64,000 nucleotides of DNA from contig NC_067284.1 in the NCBI RefSeq assembly GCF_020740795.1, forward strand, positions 97,393,440 through 97,457,439. The letters run 5' to 3'. The notes under the pieces were generated by a model. That model worked only from the letters and a program-made list of their open reading frames with translations, made no database searches and had not been told where the DNA came from. The translations under genes were made by a program, and so were the position numbers. Source of the DNA: Apus apus. Lineage: Eukaryota; Chordata; Aves; Apodiformes; Apodidae. Below are positions 25,028-37,617 of this stretch, piece by piece; position 1 is the stretch's first letter, and each line of letters opens with the position of its first letter.

Positions 25028-25733
25028 CAGCAGCAGTACAGAAATATTTGGAGGAGCTGGCAAGACGGTCGGACTGCCACTCCTGAGCTCAAACCACACT
25101 AACCATGCAACAGGGTTTATGTCACCAGTAAAAAATATGATTCTGCCTCTTCAAAAGACATTGCACAAACCCTAAGACTTGGTTATGCTTTTTCCCTCCT
25201 TCGTTTTTATTGTTACAGCTAAAACTAGCTTCATGTGGGAAGGAGAAGGATCATTTTTCTGCTTAAGAGACAGGTCCTTTCTGGATCCCTGAGAAAGAAA
25301 AGCAGTCATCTAGAGCTGAAATGAAGAAGTTAGGGGAAACAGTGCCAAAGTACCTCTTAGTTTTAGTCTTTGCTGGCAGTGCTTCTACAACATTAGCATG
25401 CAGGGTGTTCACTGAGTGGATGGATGAAATCTGGGTTAGGCAACAGAGATTACTCAGCATCATCCCTTCCTTTAGTGCTAGTCATGTTAACATTGGTGCC
25501 ACCCTTGCAATATGAGCAGTTACACCTGTGGCACCTATCCTGACACAATATGCAGTTACTGAGCCAGAATGCTGTGTGGAAGAAACAGACATACTGGCAG
25601 CTACAGCAAGGATTCTTGTAACACTGGGGTCTAAGTTATCTAGGTCACCTCCAGCCATCCACAAAAATTCTCTATCACAATTAATGTAGCAAGGCATATT
25701 GGACCTGATTTTTTCCTCCTCTTGACACTTATA

Positions 25734-25860
25734 GGGTTTTTTGTTTTATTTCAGTGTTGTTGGGGTTTTTTTGTTCATTTTTTGGTTGGGTTTTGTTGGG
25801 GGCCTTGGGGAAGGGGGGTTTGTTTGTTTGCTTGCTTATTTTGTTGGTTGGTTGTTTTGT
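25734..25860 (+). repeat. T/G-rich simple repeat
   Basis: Imperfect TTTG, TTGG and GTTGG units with T- and G-runs (GGGGGCCTTGGGGAAGGGGGG inside). Plus-strand frames over it give spurious hydrophobic peptides. Confidence 0.85.
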
Positions 25861-27387
25861 GCAGGACGGGAACCACAAAGCCTTTCACATCCAACACTTC
25901 CTTACCTCTGTTGGTTGTCCTGCTTCTTCCTGTCTTACCCCATGTCAGTTGCAGCATCTAAGATGGCAAGGGAAGTGGATACTGACATGCTTCTGAGATC
26001 CCCCTTTCCATATACATCTTTTTAGTGAAAGAAATTTAATTTTCTCTTCTGAGGTTGAGTATGAGTATTAACATGAGAGAGAACATCTTCACTACAAAAG
26101 ATTAGATTTTGTGTAATACTACTACTACCATTGGAAGCAATTAATCAAAGTACTCACTAGTCTAAACTTCCTTCATTCTCTAATTTGCAGCACTATATGC
26201 TGCACTATATGTTTTAAATGATCAGCTAAAATGACTGAGATATATTCTGCCTATCAGTTATAGTATGAAACCCACAGGAATCTTACTGATTTGGAGTATA
26301 ATATGCAGAAAAGAATATGTGACCAATCTGAATCTCTTCCTCTTTGTGTATTGTATGATAATATAATGTAATTCCAATTTATGCTATTTGTTCTTACACA
26401 AAATAATCAACTCCAGCTGTGCACAAAGCTGGAGTCTGCCTTGTATGAAAAATATATTCCAAACTAAGCTTCACTGCCCTTACCTGGATTATTTTTTTTT
26501 GTGCTAGAAAAAAAAATTGTCTTCACTACCCTAGGGACAATACAGTACAGTTTATACCTATCACTTGTCCTATTTTCCTTTTAATTGTTAAAAAATCGTG
26601 AACTGAAACTGTTGCCACTAGGATGCTTGTAGGCAGGCCTTCTGGAAGGAAAGGGGATTATATTTGCTACTATATAGCAGTTCTGGGGGGGGGGTTAGGA
26701 AGGGGGGCACCTTACTTGCCATGCATGCTCTTTCATCATGACTGGAAATTTTTGGAAAGGAAAAGCTAGAACCATGTTCAGATATTCTATTAATTTTCAA
26801 TTAATGACATCTTTAAGTAGATACTTGATTCTACTATGATTTTAAAGATGCTTAATATTAAATGGCCATAATAAGTGAGGATTCTTTACTAGATGTTGGT
26901 GTCAGTTAAGGCAAGAAATAAATATTACTTTAACTGTAGGGGGGGGAAGTATAGTAATGTAGCTAATTAGAGACCTCTTACTGTGTCCAAAGCAAATTCT
27001 TTATCACGGAGCGCACACTTCTGAGAGCATTCAGGTAAGCAGGCTTCAGCTAAGGACAAGTGGCAGCCAGATAACTGCCCTGGTAGACAAGTCTAGCCAG
27101 GCACCAAAGGCTACTGTCCCTCTTCTAACAAACCCCTCTTCTGAGTGTTGTTGTAAAGCAGAACAAACTGCAAGGAAATGCTGCCAGTATCACCAGTGCT
27201 GGTTCTCTGTAATGGGTGACAGCACCACTGAGGGGGGCTACTTCTAGCTGATACACGAGTGATATCTTTGTTTCTGAAGAATTCAGGGCATTCTTCTTCA
27301 GAAGTGGGATACTGCCTTTAAAGGAGGTTTTGGTTTGCCTCACTGTTGTGTCACTCTGTGTTTGGTCCAATTCTTTTTGCCAGACTT

Positions 27388-27755
27388 CAAGGAAGATCTA
27401 AAACAGGTACAAAAAATCCAGAGGACAGCTAAGATAATGGTGAAAGGTCTAGAAGGCACAATCCAAAAGAAAAGACAAATAGATGTTTAATCTAGAGATT
27501 AGAAGCTGATGGGATGTATAACAGTATTCAAACCCATAAAGGAGCACTACGAAAGGAACGGAATAATCCCTCCTCAGTGTTTGTGGTGGATAGAACAAGA
27601 AACAATTTGCCCATCTTGCAGGAGGTGACACTGCCATATTAGAACCAAAAAATTTAGGAGGAAATAAAGCTTTGCACTACATACTGTGAGGAGGAAGTGA
27701 AATTTGCATCATGGGAGATTTTAAAGTACAGACTAGACAAGCACCTTCCTGGAAA
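27388..27755 (+). mobile_element. Old CR1/L3-type LINE 3' part
   Basis: The stretch follows the layout of ancient CR1-family 3' ends. It reads 'ccagaggacagctaagataatggtgaaagg', then a decayed 'ctgatgggatgtataacagtattcaaaccc' segment. Next comes 'ggtggatagaacaagaaac', and finally 'gattttaaagtacagactagacaagcacc' at about 27720-27748, matching the 'TTCAAGGTGGGGCTAGACAAACACTT' type of ending as I remember it. It is much more diverged than the other CR1 copies here. The subfamily is not assigned. Confidence 0.55.
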
Positions 27756-28789
27756 GCATTTTTATTTTTTTGATACTTTTTCAGGGTGCAGAATATGGTA
27801 TCTCTTTAGGTGCTTCATTCTCTTCCAAGATTGATCTCTTCTTTTGGTGTCACTCTGTGAATATTGAGACTGGTTTGAGCAACAGAGCATACCTTTCTTT
27901 CTGCAGGTCTTGCAGCAGGCTGTAGTTGCCACTTCCTTCCTGTCCTAAACTGCCACACAGTAATGATGTGCAAATTTAAAACGTTGCCACATACGCCCAG
28001 AGAGATGTGTGCAGTTCTACATCTCCTTTTCATGTACTGTGTCAAGTATAAATGTATAAACTGTATGACTGTATGGATTTTTCTACATAAAGGTTTTGTA
28101 ACTGTATGTAAACATATTTGTACATGCTTATGTTTTGTATTTAAATGTAGCAGAACCTGGGTCTCAAACTGACAGTCAATTAACAGACCACTTAATTGTC
28201 CCTGCATTGTGCAGAAGGGAATTAAAGCAATGGGATGAGGTTACACAAAAATGTAGCAGGAATAGAAAAAAATCAGGAAAAAAAAAATCTGCTAAACTAG
28301 TATGTAATACCATGGCATATAACATGTTCTTGTAAGTGAAGTTACCAAACTTAAAACATCTTAGAAATACCTAATTAGGTTATAAATATCTGTAAATGTA
28401 CAGAATGAGCTCAGTCTAGCATATGGGAAGAGTCGACCTAAAACAAATGGCATTTATTTCTAATGTTAGTCACCTCATTATTGTCAAGAAACTCACTATA
28501 TCTATTTGATATTTATTGTTGTGCCAGTTTTTACTCATTTACTCTTCATAATTTACACTAAATTTGAAAACATTTCCATAAACTCAGACTTTTAAAGAGG
28601 AATGAAAGTGGACACCCCAATATTGTTTCAAATAAGACTAAAAGGTTATTATCCAAAGGTCATAAGCAAGCAGAAGTACTATCAATTTATAGATTATATA
28701 TATATTCTGCTAGGAGCTGCCAAATCCAGTAGTGAGATAGCAGCAATGCTGCCACAGCTCCACATCCCCACATCCAGTCAGAAACAAGG

Positions 28790-30105
28790 CTGAGTGTGCA
28801 CACTCCATAGGCATATATATGCTCACCATACACATACATCTACAACTAAATCATCTACATCTACATTTACATCTACATATGGGTGTGTACACAGTTCAAC
28901 AGGGACAGATAACACAGAATTCTTGCAGACACTAGTGACAGGACTGGCTGGATCCTGTTTCCCTCCCGACTGATCAGGGTGAAAGTGTGTTAGTGGAAAA
29001 TATATACAAATACATATGCACCCATAAAATATGGATTCCTCCAGTAGCTGACGCTAAACAGTCTCCCCAGCTGCCTGCACCTGGGCACGTCAGCTCCTCA
29101 GGCCAGAGCCCTACCCCACCTGCTGGTACAGGTGCGCTTACACACCCCAGCACACCGCCCCTCCAACACAGACATGGGGACACACACAGCATGCCTCCTT
29201 TGCTCCAGGCTCCTCTCCTTGACCTCACATAGACACATGCTCCTGCAGGAAGGTCTCTCCTGCATCTGGTCCAGACCTGTGACATCACCAGATGTCATGG
29301 TCTCCTCAGTAGCTGGCCCAGACCCCCTGGTCCCTGCAGTAGCCTGCTTTCTGACCCCCTGTTCTTTCCAGCATCCAGCCCAGACTTGTGAACACTCTGG
29401 TATTTGTCTCCTGGGCTTCATATCCTACTTGCCAGTGATGGAGTCTGATGGTCGTTGGGGATTGCACACACTGACATTCATACCCATACACACTATGTAC
29501 ATTCTCCAGTCTCTCCAGGGGCTGGCAGCAGAGATGTATGGGCCCCTATGGCCCCTGGTCCACTCCAGTTGCTGCCACACAGACATCTGCACACACCCAT
29601 GCTCATAAAAAAGGGAAGCTCTCACCCAGGAAAATACCTGGAAAAGGAATTTAATGAGAAGCCAGGGCAGACTGCACTGATCAGGTGCAGCGACTGTGAA
29701 CTGACCAGCAGCCTGTTTACAGGATACATTTTATCCCTTGAGCCCTCTATTTTCCTACCCTTTTTCATTCTTAATCTACCACAATCCCTCCCTTATCCCA
29801 CTTCTGCTTCTGCCTCTAAACATCCTATAATGTCTTGTGCAATACCAAGATGCTTTTCCTCTGCATGCCAAAATGCGTTCTATACCCTTGAAGAGAGTAA
29901 CCCCCCTCCACCTGTAAGGTGGTCTGGGGAAACCCTCCCCCATAGACCCACCCCCAGCCCATGGGGGCTAATCCTCTACTGGGACTGCCCCTGGGAGGGG
30001 CTGTGGCAGGCTGTGGCTCAGTTTTGGCTGGATTACTTTTGTTCATCCACCTGCCCCTGTGCCTCCAGGCTCCCGTGTGTTGTGAGGATGAGACTTTAAA
30101 CATTT
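28790..30105 (+). other. C-rich unidentified block, possibly a transposable element
   Basis: About 1.3 kb markedly richer in C (plus strand) than the A+T-rich sequence on both sides. It starts with CA-rich tandem units and has CACACA- and CCAGACC-rich middle parts with imperfect internal repetition ('tggtccagacctgtgac', 'tggcccagaccccctggtccctgcagtagcc', 'catccagcccagacttgtgaac'). It ends with a G/C-rich part and 'gactttaaacatttaatc', followed by a T-run. Two overlapping open frames (29132-29608 and 29455-30099) show no known domain and are probably compositional. The abrupt boundaries suggest an insertion such as an LTR or other element, but I could not identify it. Confidence 0.4.
28837..28879 (+). 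repeat. (ACATCT)n short tandem repeat
   Basis: Imperfect ACATCT/ACATTT hexamers, about five units, at the left part of the C-rich block. Confidence 0.75.
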
Positions 30106-33100
30106 AATCTAATTTTTTTTTTCAATAACACTTCTTTTTTTTAAAAAAAAAAAAGTCTTTAAAAATTCAGATAGAACACCATAAAATTTTGTGGTTGGTT
30201 TGGTTTTTGTTTTTTTTTTTTTGCCTTGAACCAGCACTACAAAGCAAACACGATCAGATAGTGCCACCATGTGGACTAAAGAAAAAAAAAAATCTTTAGT
30301 GCTGAGATAAAAGGACGCTGTACACTATGTGTGAGTGAAAGAATTTATCCAAAGTATTTTCTGACCTCATTTTGTATATATCTTAAATTCATTAGGTAAG
30401 AGTAGCATCCTGAAATTCATGAGAACGTTGGTGGCAGAAATCTATAATCTCTGAGCACTTAATCTTATTAGATATTATTTTATGCATTTTGATGTTGACA
30501 CGTGGCATCAGAAGTCCTTCTGAGTAGTGTCAGGATCCTCCTATGAAACATCAGTGCTTTTCATCATGATAATTTTCATTCAGGAGCATGAAACTCTAAG
30601 TGTTGTCAAGAAACACATAATGAATAAGAAGCCTGATGCTTTCTATGAAAGCTGAAGTGTAGAGAGACTTTTTTTCAAATGATGCTGTTTAAAACAACAC
30701 TGCAACTTTTATTAAAAAATAGCTTATTTAAAAGAGTTTGAAGAAGGGATGGTATAACAATACAGAGTCAGCGAAAAATGGCACATAAATCTCATATTAC
30801 GGAAATAGATAGGAATTTGACTAAGAACAAACATTTTTTTAATTGATAGATCAAAACTAAGAATTAAATTATAAGATTTCTCATTTGGCTGTAGAAAGGC
30901 AATTTTGGAAGAATAAATTAGTGTGCCTACATAATATCATTCTTTGCTTCCCAAATAATTTTACCCATCTCTTGACTTTAAATATCTCTCCTGTTACACA
31001 GTGTTGTAAATTAGACAGTTTCCAGATACCACTCTTCTGCACCACAACACATTTCAGGAAAGTACTGTGCTACAATACAACAATACAGAATGTAGCTAAA
31101 ACTCATCACAATAATTATTCAGTAAATATGTTCCTCAGTGCTTATCTCTGGACATTTCATGCAATGTGAGTTGCCCAGAGACAACATTTTTATTATTTTT
31201 TTCACACAGTTTTTACAAAAGGAGTTCAAAGCAGGTATTAAGTACTACCAGAGCAGAATGGCCTGATTTTGTCTCCAGGCTGTGTTAAGGGGCATATGTA
31301 TATGAGACACTGCTTTGACTAGCACCTCTGACTCTGAAATGCAGCACCCTAGAAATAAAAGGGCAACTTGCAACAGATTTACCTGAACCACCAACACAGT
31401 GCAGTGCAGACTTGCTACAGACTCGTGTTATCTGGACAAAGAAAAGACCTAGCAATATGGTCAGTAGTGGCTTACACAGGTAGGAGCACAAGATTTATGT
31501 AGAGCTGACCATATCTACCTTTATCACTGAATTCTTTCGGGTTATTTTTGCTTCTATCCAGGCTTTGATGACTGCAGGCTACTCTGTGATTTTCCATTCT
31601 TCAATATTTCAATATTATAAAACCCAGGGATTCAGATAAAATTAAGAACAACTAAATGACACTAAGGAATTTTTTGGGGGGGCTGTTTTATTTTGGTCCA
31701 GGAGCTCCCCTTGCAGAGCTCCAATGTTGGTGGTTTTTTTTTTTTGCTTGTTGGGGTGTGTTTTTTGCCAGTTTCTGTCAGAACACAGGTTAAGTACAAG
31801 GCTCTGAAGCCATGCTATACTTTTAACCACAAACCAGACAATATGTCCAGTGGTCCAATAATCTTGAACCCTCTGTAGTTCCATAAATACCTGTGTTGAT
31901 CCAGCTGAACCTGAACTCTGAGTCCTGAATGTCAGGCAGAGCCTACCACGTTCTTCTGTCCTCCAATCTATGTCTTAACTTGTAGCTTTAGAGATGAGCC
32001 CTCTGATAATTTTCAGCATAGACTAGGGAGGACCCAGAGTTGATCCTCTCTGAATACTTGGGAATGATCTCTTTTTTGTTGTCTTCTGATGGAAACCACA
32101 TTAGATGATTCTCATCCCTATTCTCTCATCTCAAAATTCCCAGTCCAACTCCAGTCAGCTCAATCCATTCCAAGAAAATCCAAGCAAACATCTTTCCATT
32201 GATGAAGAGTAGGCATGTGAAATCTACCTCCTTAGTTTATTGACTGCTTTTCAAAAGAAGGCAGCAGCAGGTAGTAATCAGCCAAAGAATGTTTTATCTG
32301 GTATTGTCTGAAGATCAGATGTAGGTTGTCATCACCAAACAAGAACATTTCATAATACATTCCTGAGAATAGGCAACACTTATTGTTTCAAAGACATGCA
32401 ACTATCTTTGTATGTATTGAATTTGTCTTCAAAAGTGGAAAGTAGAAGCATTCTTGCTGACATCAATTCCCCTATCACTGCTTCCTCTTACAATTTCTGA
32501 TGATTATCTAGTTAGTGAAATCTCCACAGTGTTGCCCAGTTTTTTAATCTCAGTTCATGCTCTGTCATGACAGTCTTATTTATGCCTTATGACTGTTCCC
32601 TGATCAGTCCAGAGCAATTTGCTTCAGAGCAGGTGATCATAATTGAAAGAGTCAGCAGTCATTTCTGATGTATGCCCTTCAATTCCACATTTTAGTCTTA
32701 GCAAATCTGTACTTTCTTAAGTTTTACTAGCCCATGTCAAGGAGACACGTTGACTGCTTTATTTTTGTAAGCTCTACACTTCACTTTTGTAAGCTATTTC
32801 CTTACATTTTCATAATCTCTCATCATTTTAATTCCTTATCATTTTAATTGTTCAGATTGTCATTGTAAGTCAATGTATATCAATTTACTCATGTATATTT
32901 CTGTATGCTAAGTCTGTTCCAGAAGTCTTCCATCTTAGAAGTGCTCATTCCCTGAGTCTTTTCCAGAATGAATCAGGTGTTACTCTACTGAAAGTTTCAT
33001 AAGGATCAAACTGAAAGCATGCATGAAAGTGTACATGAAACCGGTACCAAGATCCTTGTATTTACCAGTAAATTATTTTCTACACCTGGAGATTCTACTC

Positions 33101-34050
33101 TCTCTCTGTGCTTGAATGCCTGCCTCCACAACTCCCAGCCCTTACAGCTCAAGATTTATTAAGCTTACTCTCCATGATAGCAAGCCATCTGAGAGCAGTA
33201 AAAATTAATGACCTGCAGTAGCAAAAGGTTAAATTAATTATTCACCAGTTTTCAAAGGACTGTAACTGCATTTCCGTTATCTGTGGAGCTCTCTGATGAG
33301 CTTGCTGAGGGTCTGGGTGCTTTGCAGGGTGAAGGTTACATGTACAGATGTTTGCGTGTGTGCTCGGGTGGCAGGGAGTAGTGGGTGGCTAGAATGGCTC
33401 CATACGTGAGGGCAAAGGCTTGGATGTTTTGTGGCTCTGAAGAGTGCTGGGATGTCTAAATTTGCTGCATTCAGAAGGAAGGGATATGTGGAATAAACCA
33501 CTAAGGTGATCTTTTATGAGGATAACATTTCTATAGTTAGTTTGGGGACAAATTCTTTGTACTCATGGGTATGCTGAGGGAAATACATCTTCCTTGACAG
33601 GATATTGTATTTTTTCCCCTCTAAAAACTGATCAAGTACCTTATTTTGCTTTTGTTTACTTCTCTGCTTAAGCAGAGGTGAGAGAGACCAACAGCTGCTC
33701 CCAGCATCTTGTCTTCACAGAAGTTCTTATTGGGCCTGCTCTAATGAACTGCAGCCTGACATGGAAGGTGAGAATGACAGACCTGCCAAATATGCACCTT
33801 GAGAAATGCCTTTAAACCTTGAATACTGCTCTCAGGGGAAGGGCAAATAAAATCAACAAAAGAAAAAATATGGATGACTGGAAGCTTGGATTCTGCTTTT
33901 TAATATGATACTTTCCTGCAGAGTACAGGAACTAGATCATTTGCACAACAAAGAAGAAATGCAATTCCCCTGGTCTCACTGAAATTTGTTTGTACAGTAG
34001 TTAAGTACAACAGAATTGTGATTGCCATGTGGGATGCCTTGGGGAAACTA

Positions 34051-34073
34051 TAATAAGAATAATAAGAATAATA
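34051..34073 (+). repeat. (AATAAG)n short tandem repeat
   Basis: About 23 bases of AATAAGAAT repeats in intergenic DNA. Confidence 0.8.
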
Positions 34074-37000
34074 ACAAAGCCAAGCAAGCTAAGTCAGCAT
34101 ACAGGACATTGCCCACAGACTTTATAGTCCTCAGAACCTTTGCTTACACTGTTGAGGTATTGTGGCATTCTTTGTATGTTTCCAGGTGATTAATCTTAGC
34201 CTTATATACCTTGGGACATTCTGACATCATGCATATTTTAATTTTCCTTGGACAACTCCAAAGTACTGTAACAGAGACAGCTAATTTCCTCATGAGTTGC
34301 ATTCCAAACTCAGTGGTTTTATATGAATAAATGGATACTCCGTGACTATGGTGTGATCCTGTCAATCAGAGGAAGAGAAGATCAAACCCTCATGACTACT
34401 GAAAGGCAATTTCCTTCAATTGTTCATCATGCCTCCATTCTTAACCTTCCCCATAGGATTTCCTCTTGCTCTAAACTTTAGGAAAGGTTTTGTTTTTTCT
34501 TTATTTTTTTTAACAGTACTAGTAAACTGATGAAGGGGGCCACCATGGTCAAATACTTGTTGGTTCACATTACTCATTTACCTATGGTGTGACTCAGAAA
34601 GCCAATTTTTGCTGTCATGAATCATTTGCCTAGAAAAATGAAAGCAGAATTTTCAATTCTTCAAAGAAATGCAGTCATGAAAATTAAGCAGTGTACCTAC
34701 AGTGAACTTAACTAAATCAAACAAAACCAGTACCTGTGATGGTTTATGATTCCACAAAGACTCTTTTGTTGTGACTGGCCTGATAGACCAGATATAGTTC
34801 TGGAAAAATGTATTAAGGAATCCAGGCACAATAGACTGGGAAAAATCCTGTTATAAAGTGTCTCTGATTTTTATTTTTATTTTTTAGCATTGGAATCTAT
34901 AGAAGAATTTACTTTGAAAACAGCCTTCCTAAAAACATATGGACAGCAAAGATTTTGTTCTTACCATCCTTGTATTCTCATTTTTTTGGGTGATATTTCA
35001 GATACACACAAGATATAAATATCCTCTAAATGCTTATTTGTTCATATCTGAGTATGTGTAGGCATATTTTCATTAGTAAAATGTGTTGCTCCTATTAAAC
35101 ACACATAATGAAATGACAGAAGGGAACTGTTCCTGTTAAAGTGGATTAAAAAATGGGTCCCAGAAATGTACCTTGAATCTAGTATGCTGTGTTTCTTGGT
35201 ATGCCTAGCTGTGTCATAAAATGAAGACCACGTCAATGGAAAGTCCTAGTTTAGGCTGAGCAAAAGGATCACAGTTGAGTCTTTGCCCACCTGGGGACAG
35301 CAACACTGCAGAGGTACTGAACATCCACACAGGTCCACCAATGTACAAGTCCACATGCAAGCAGTAGCATGCAGGAATATTTTTTCCTGTTCCAAGGCAA
35401 TTCCACATGATTAGTCAAGTCCATTACATTCTGACAACTCAGGACAAATATAATGCTGCTCCTACTCGGGTCATGCACTGCAAAGGTAGATGAGACACCC
35501 ACTGTACACACCAGCTAACTGATGTCTGTGAGAGACAAGTATGAGAAAATATAGATTTACCTGTGAACATTGTTTGTCAATGAAACTAAAAATTTTAGAC
35601 CACTCTATGGAGCAGAAAAAATTAATTCCATTTCATTCCATCTTTTTAACAGCATGTAAGACAGAATAAAACAGCAAGATTTAATTTTTTTTCATCCAAT
35701 ACTGATAGCTGGATGCAAAATTTACAGCTTACCTGTGGAGCTCCATCAGTTACTACAAAAGTGTTAAATTATGATTTTGTTGTCATACTAAATCAGGTTT
35801 GCAGGTTGTTTCTATCTGTCCCCTTACTCAGTAATCTCAGTTTAAATTAATGAGTCTACTAAATGTCATGCTTCAGCACTGCAGGTCTCAGAAGGTTCAG
35901 GGAAGCAGAACTGGATAGAAAGACTCTGAGGTCTATTGCCCTGTCCTTTTACCTCTAGCATCATAGCTGAAGACAAGGAAATGCTGTACTCTGAGGAAAT
36001 AATGGCAAATCTCTTTCCTAGATTGAAAGTTTTTGCAAAACTCTCAGATTTGGCCATTGGATAAATTTTGTTCTTGCTTTGGAAAGCACAGTGGTGGATT
36101 TAATTTTCATTTGCTGAACAGGAAGAGGTTTTCACAGGATGCATTTGTAGGACACAGAACCAAGAGGAAAGAAATCTTAAATAATGACAATACCTTATTT
36201 TCTTCTGTTCTGGGATGATTTCTCACAATTTAGCCTCCTGATAAAATAAAAGTTTGATTTTGGGGTCTTCAGCTTGGAGTCCAAACAGTTAACAACACTG
36301 GGGCCACCCAAAATATCATGCAAGCTGTTAAATATGAAAAAGTCAGAGAGGAAGGTCCTGACTTTCTGTTAGCCTCTAAGAGCTGATCTTTGCCCCCTTC
36401 CTCTTTCACCTCCTTGTGTCTACAAGAGTGACCCCCATCACCCTGGTATGCAGCTGGACCCACTCAAGCCCCATCATACCAAGTCTTAACACCATACTCT
36501 ATTACTTGGCTGTGCAAATACAGTGCAAATGCACTTTGCCCACACTACTCACTGCTAGTGCTTCCAGCAGGAGTTACTGCCCCTTTTAACATTACTTGAG
36601 ATACATACACCTGGTTAATTTTATCTTTTTTTTCTCTCTCTGGCCTTAAGTTTAACCAGTGCTGAAATGCACTGGCATAAAATCTGTTTTGCTGTGTTCC
36701 TTTTCTTAATTCCCTCCCCAGAACTTTCCCACACACACATAAACACTGTCTTCAGTATCACAAAGATCAGGAAAAAGATCAGTAATCTGAAAATGTCTGG
36801 CTGGCAGAAAGGGAAAGTTCTCCTCTGTCTCTTTTTATGTCTCTCAGTCACCTTTCATTAGATTATAGAAGACTTCCATGTTAGGGAAAAAGTATAGTTT
36901 CAGAGTTTTGAGTAGAATATTGAATCTAAAAATTTGTTGAAGTTTCCAATAAATACAAAGTGTACTCACATTCTGCACAGTGACATTATCTTCCCAATCA

Positions 37001-37600
37001 TGTAATGCTACATAATTAGTGATGAGGAACCTTCATTTCATGTTATGTCCTTAGGTGTTCACATCTCCCAAAAATGTTGAATGTCTGAAAATCTCATGCT
37101 TTTCCTACCCATTATTTTCTTTTTCTGAAAAATCTGGAGAAAAAATTAGTGACATCTAATACACTCCTGTAAACTAAGGTTTTTTTCTGAGATTATGATG
37201 CTACTGCAGCAATATTTCTTTTTATTCATAGCAGACATATCATATTGAAAGGTGTCTTCTGATAGAGCCAGAACAGCAAAGTAGGCTATTTAACCTGTAG
37301 CAGGTAAACTGAAGAAATCTGCTGTTTGATCTAGTAGAGGATTGAAGCGGGACATTAAAGGTAGTAAATTCAAGCTGTAGTTCCTCTGTCTTTTTTCACA
37401 TTAAGATCAGCCTTTAAAATGGATGGTTTGATAGGAGACAGGAACATTTTTCATCACTGGTGAAAGAACAAAAATTCCTGAGTTTTTCTTCATGTATCCG
37501 GAGAGCTGTAAAACTAACCAAGGACAAATATGAGGCTGCTGAAATATGAAACAATTAAAGGAAATCCCAGCCTAAATCATAATCTCCAGATGGAAAGCAT

Positions 37601-37617
37601 AAAAAAAAAAAAAAAAA
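37601..37617 (+). repeat. Homopolymer A17
   Basis: A run of 17 A in intergenic DNA. No retroposon is recognised upstream of it. Confidence 0.9.

Noticed and set aside
29132..30099. Two plus-strand frames of 158 and 214 codons in the C-rich block.
   Set aside because: They overlap each other in different frames, are rich in H, P, T, C and S from the base composition, and have no recognisable domain or splice context.
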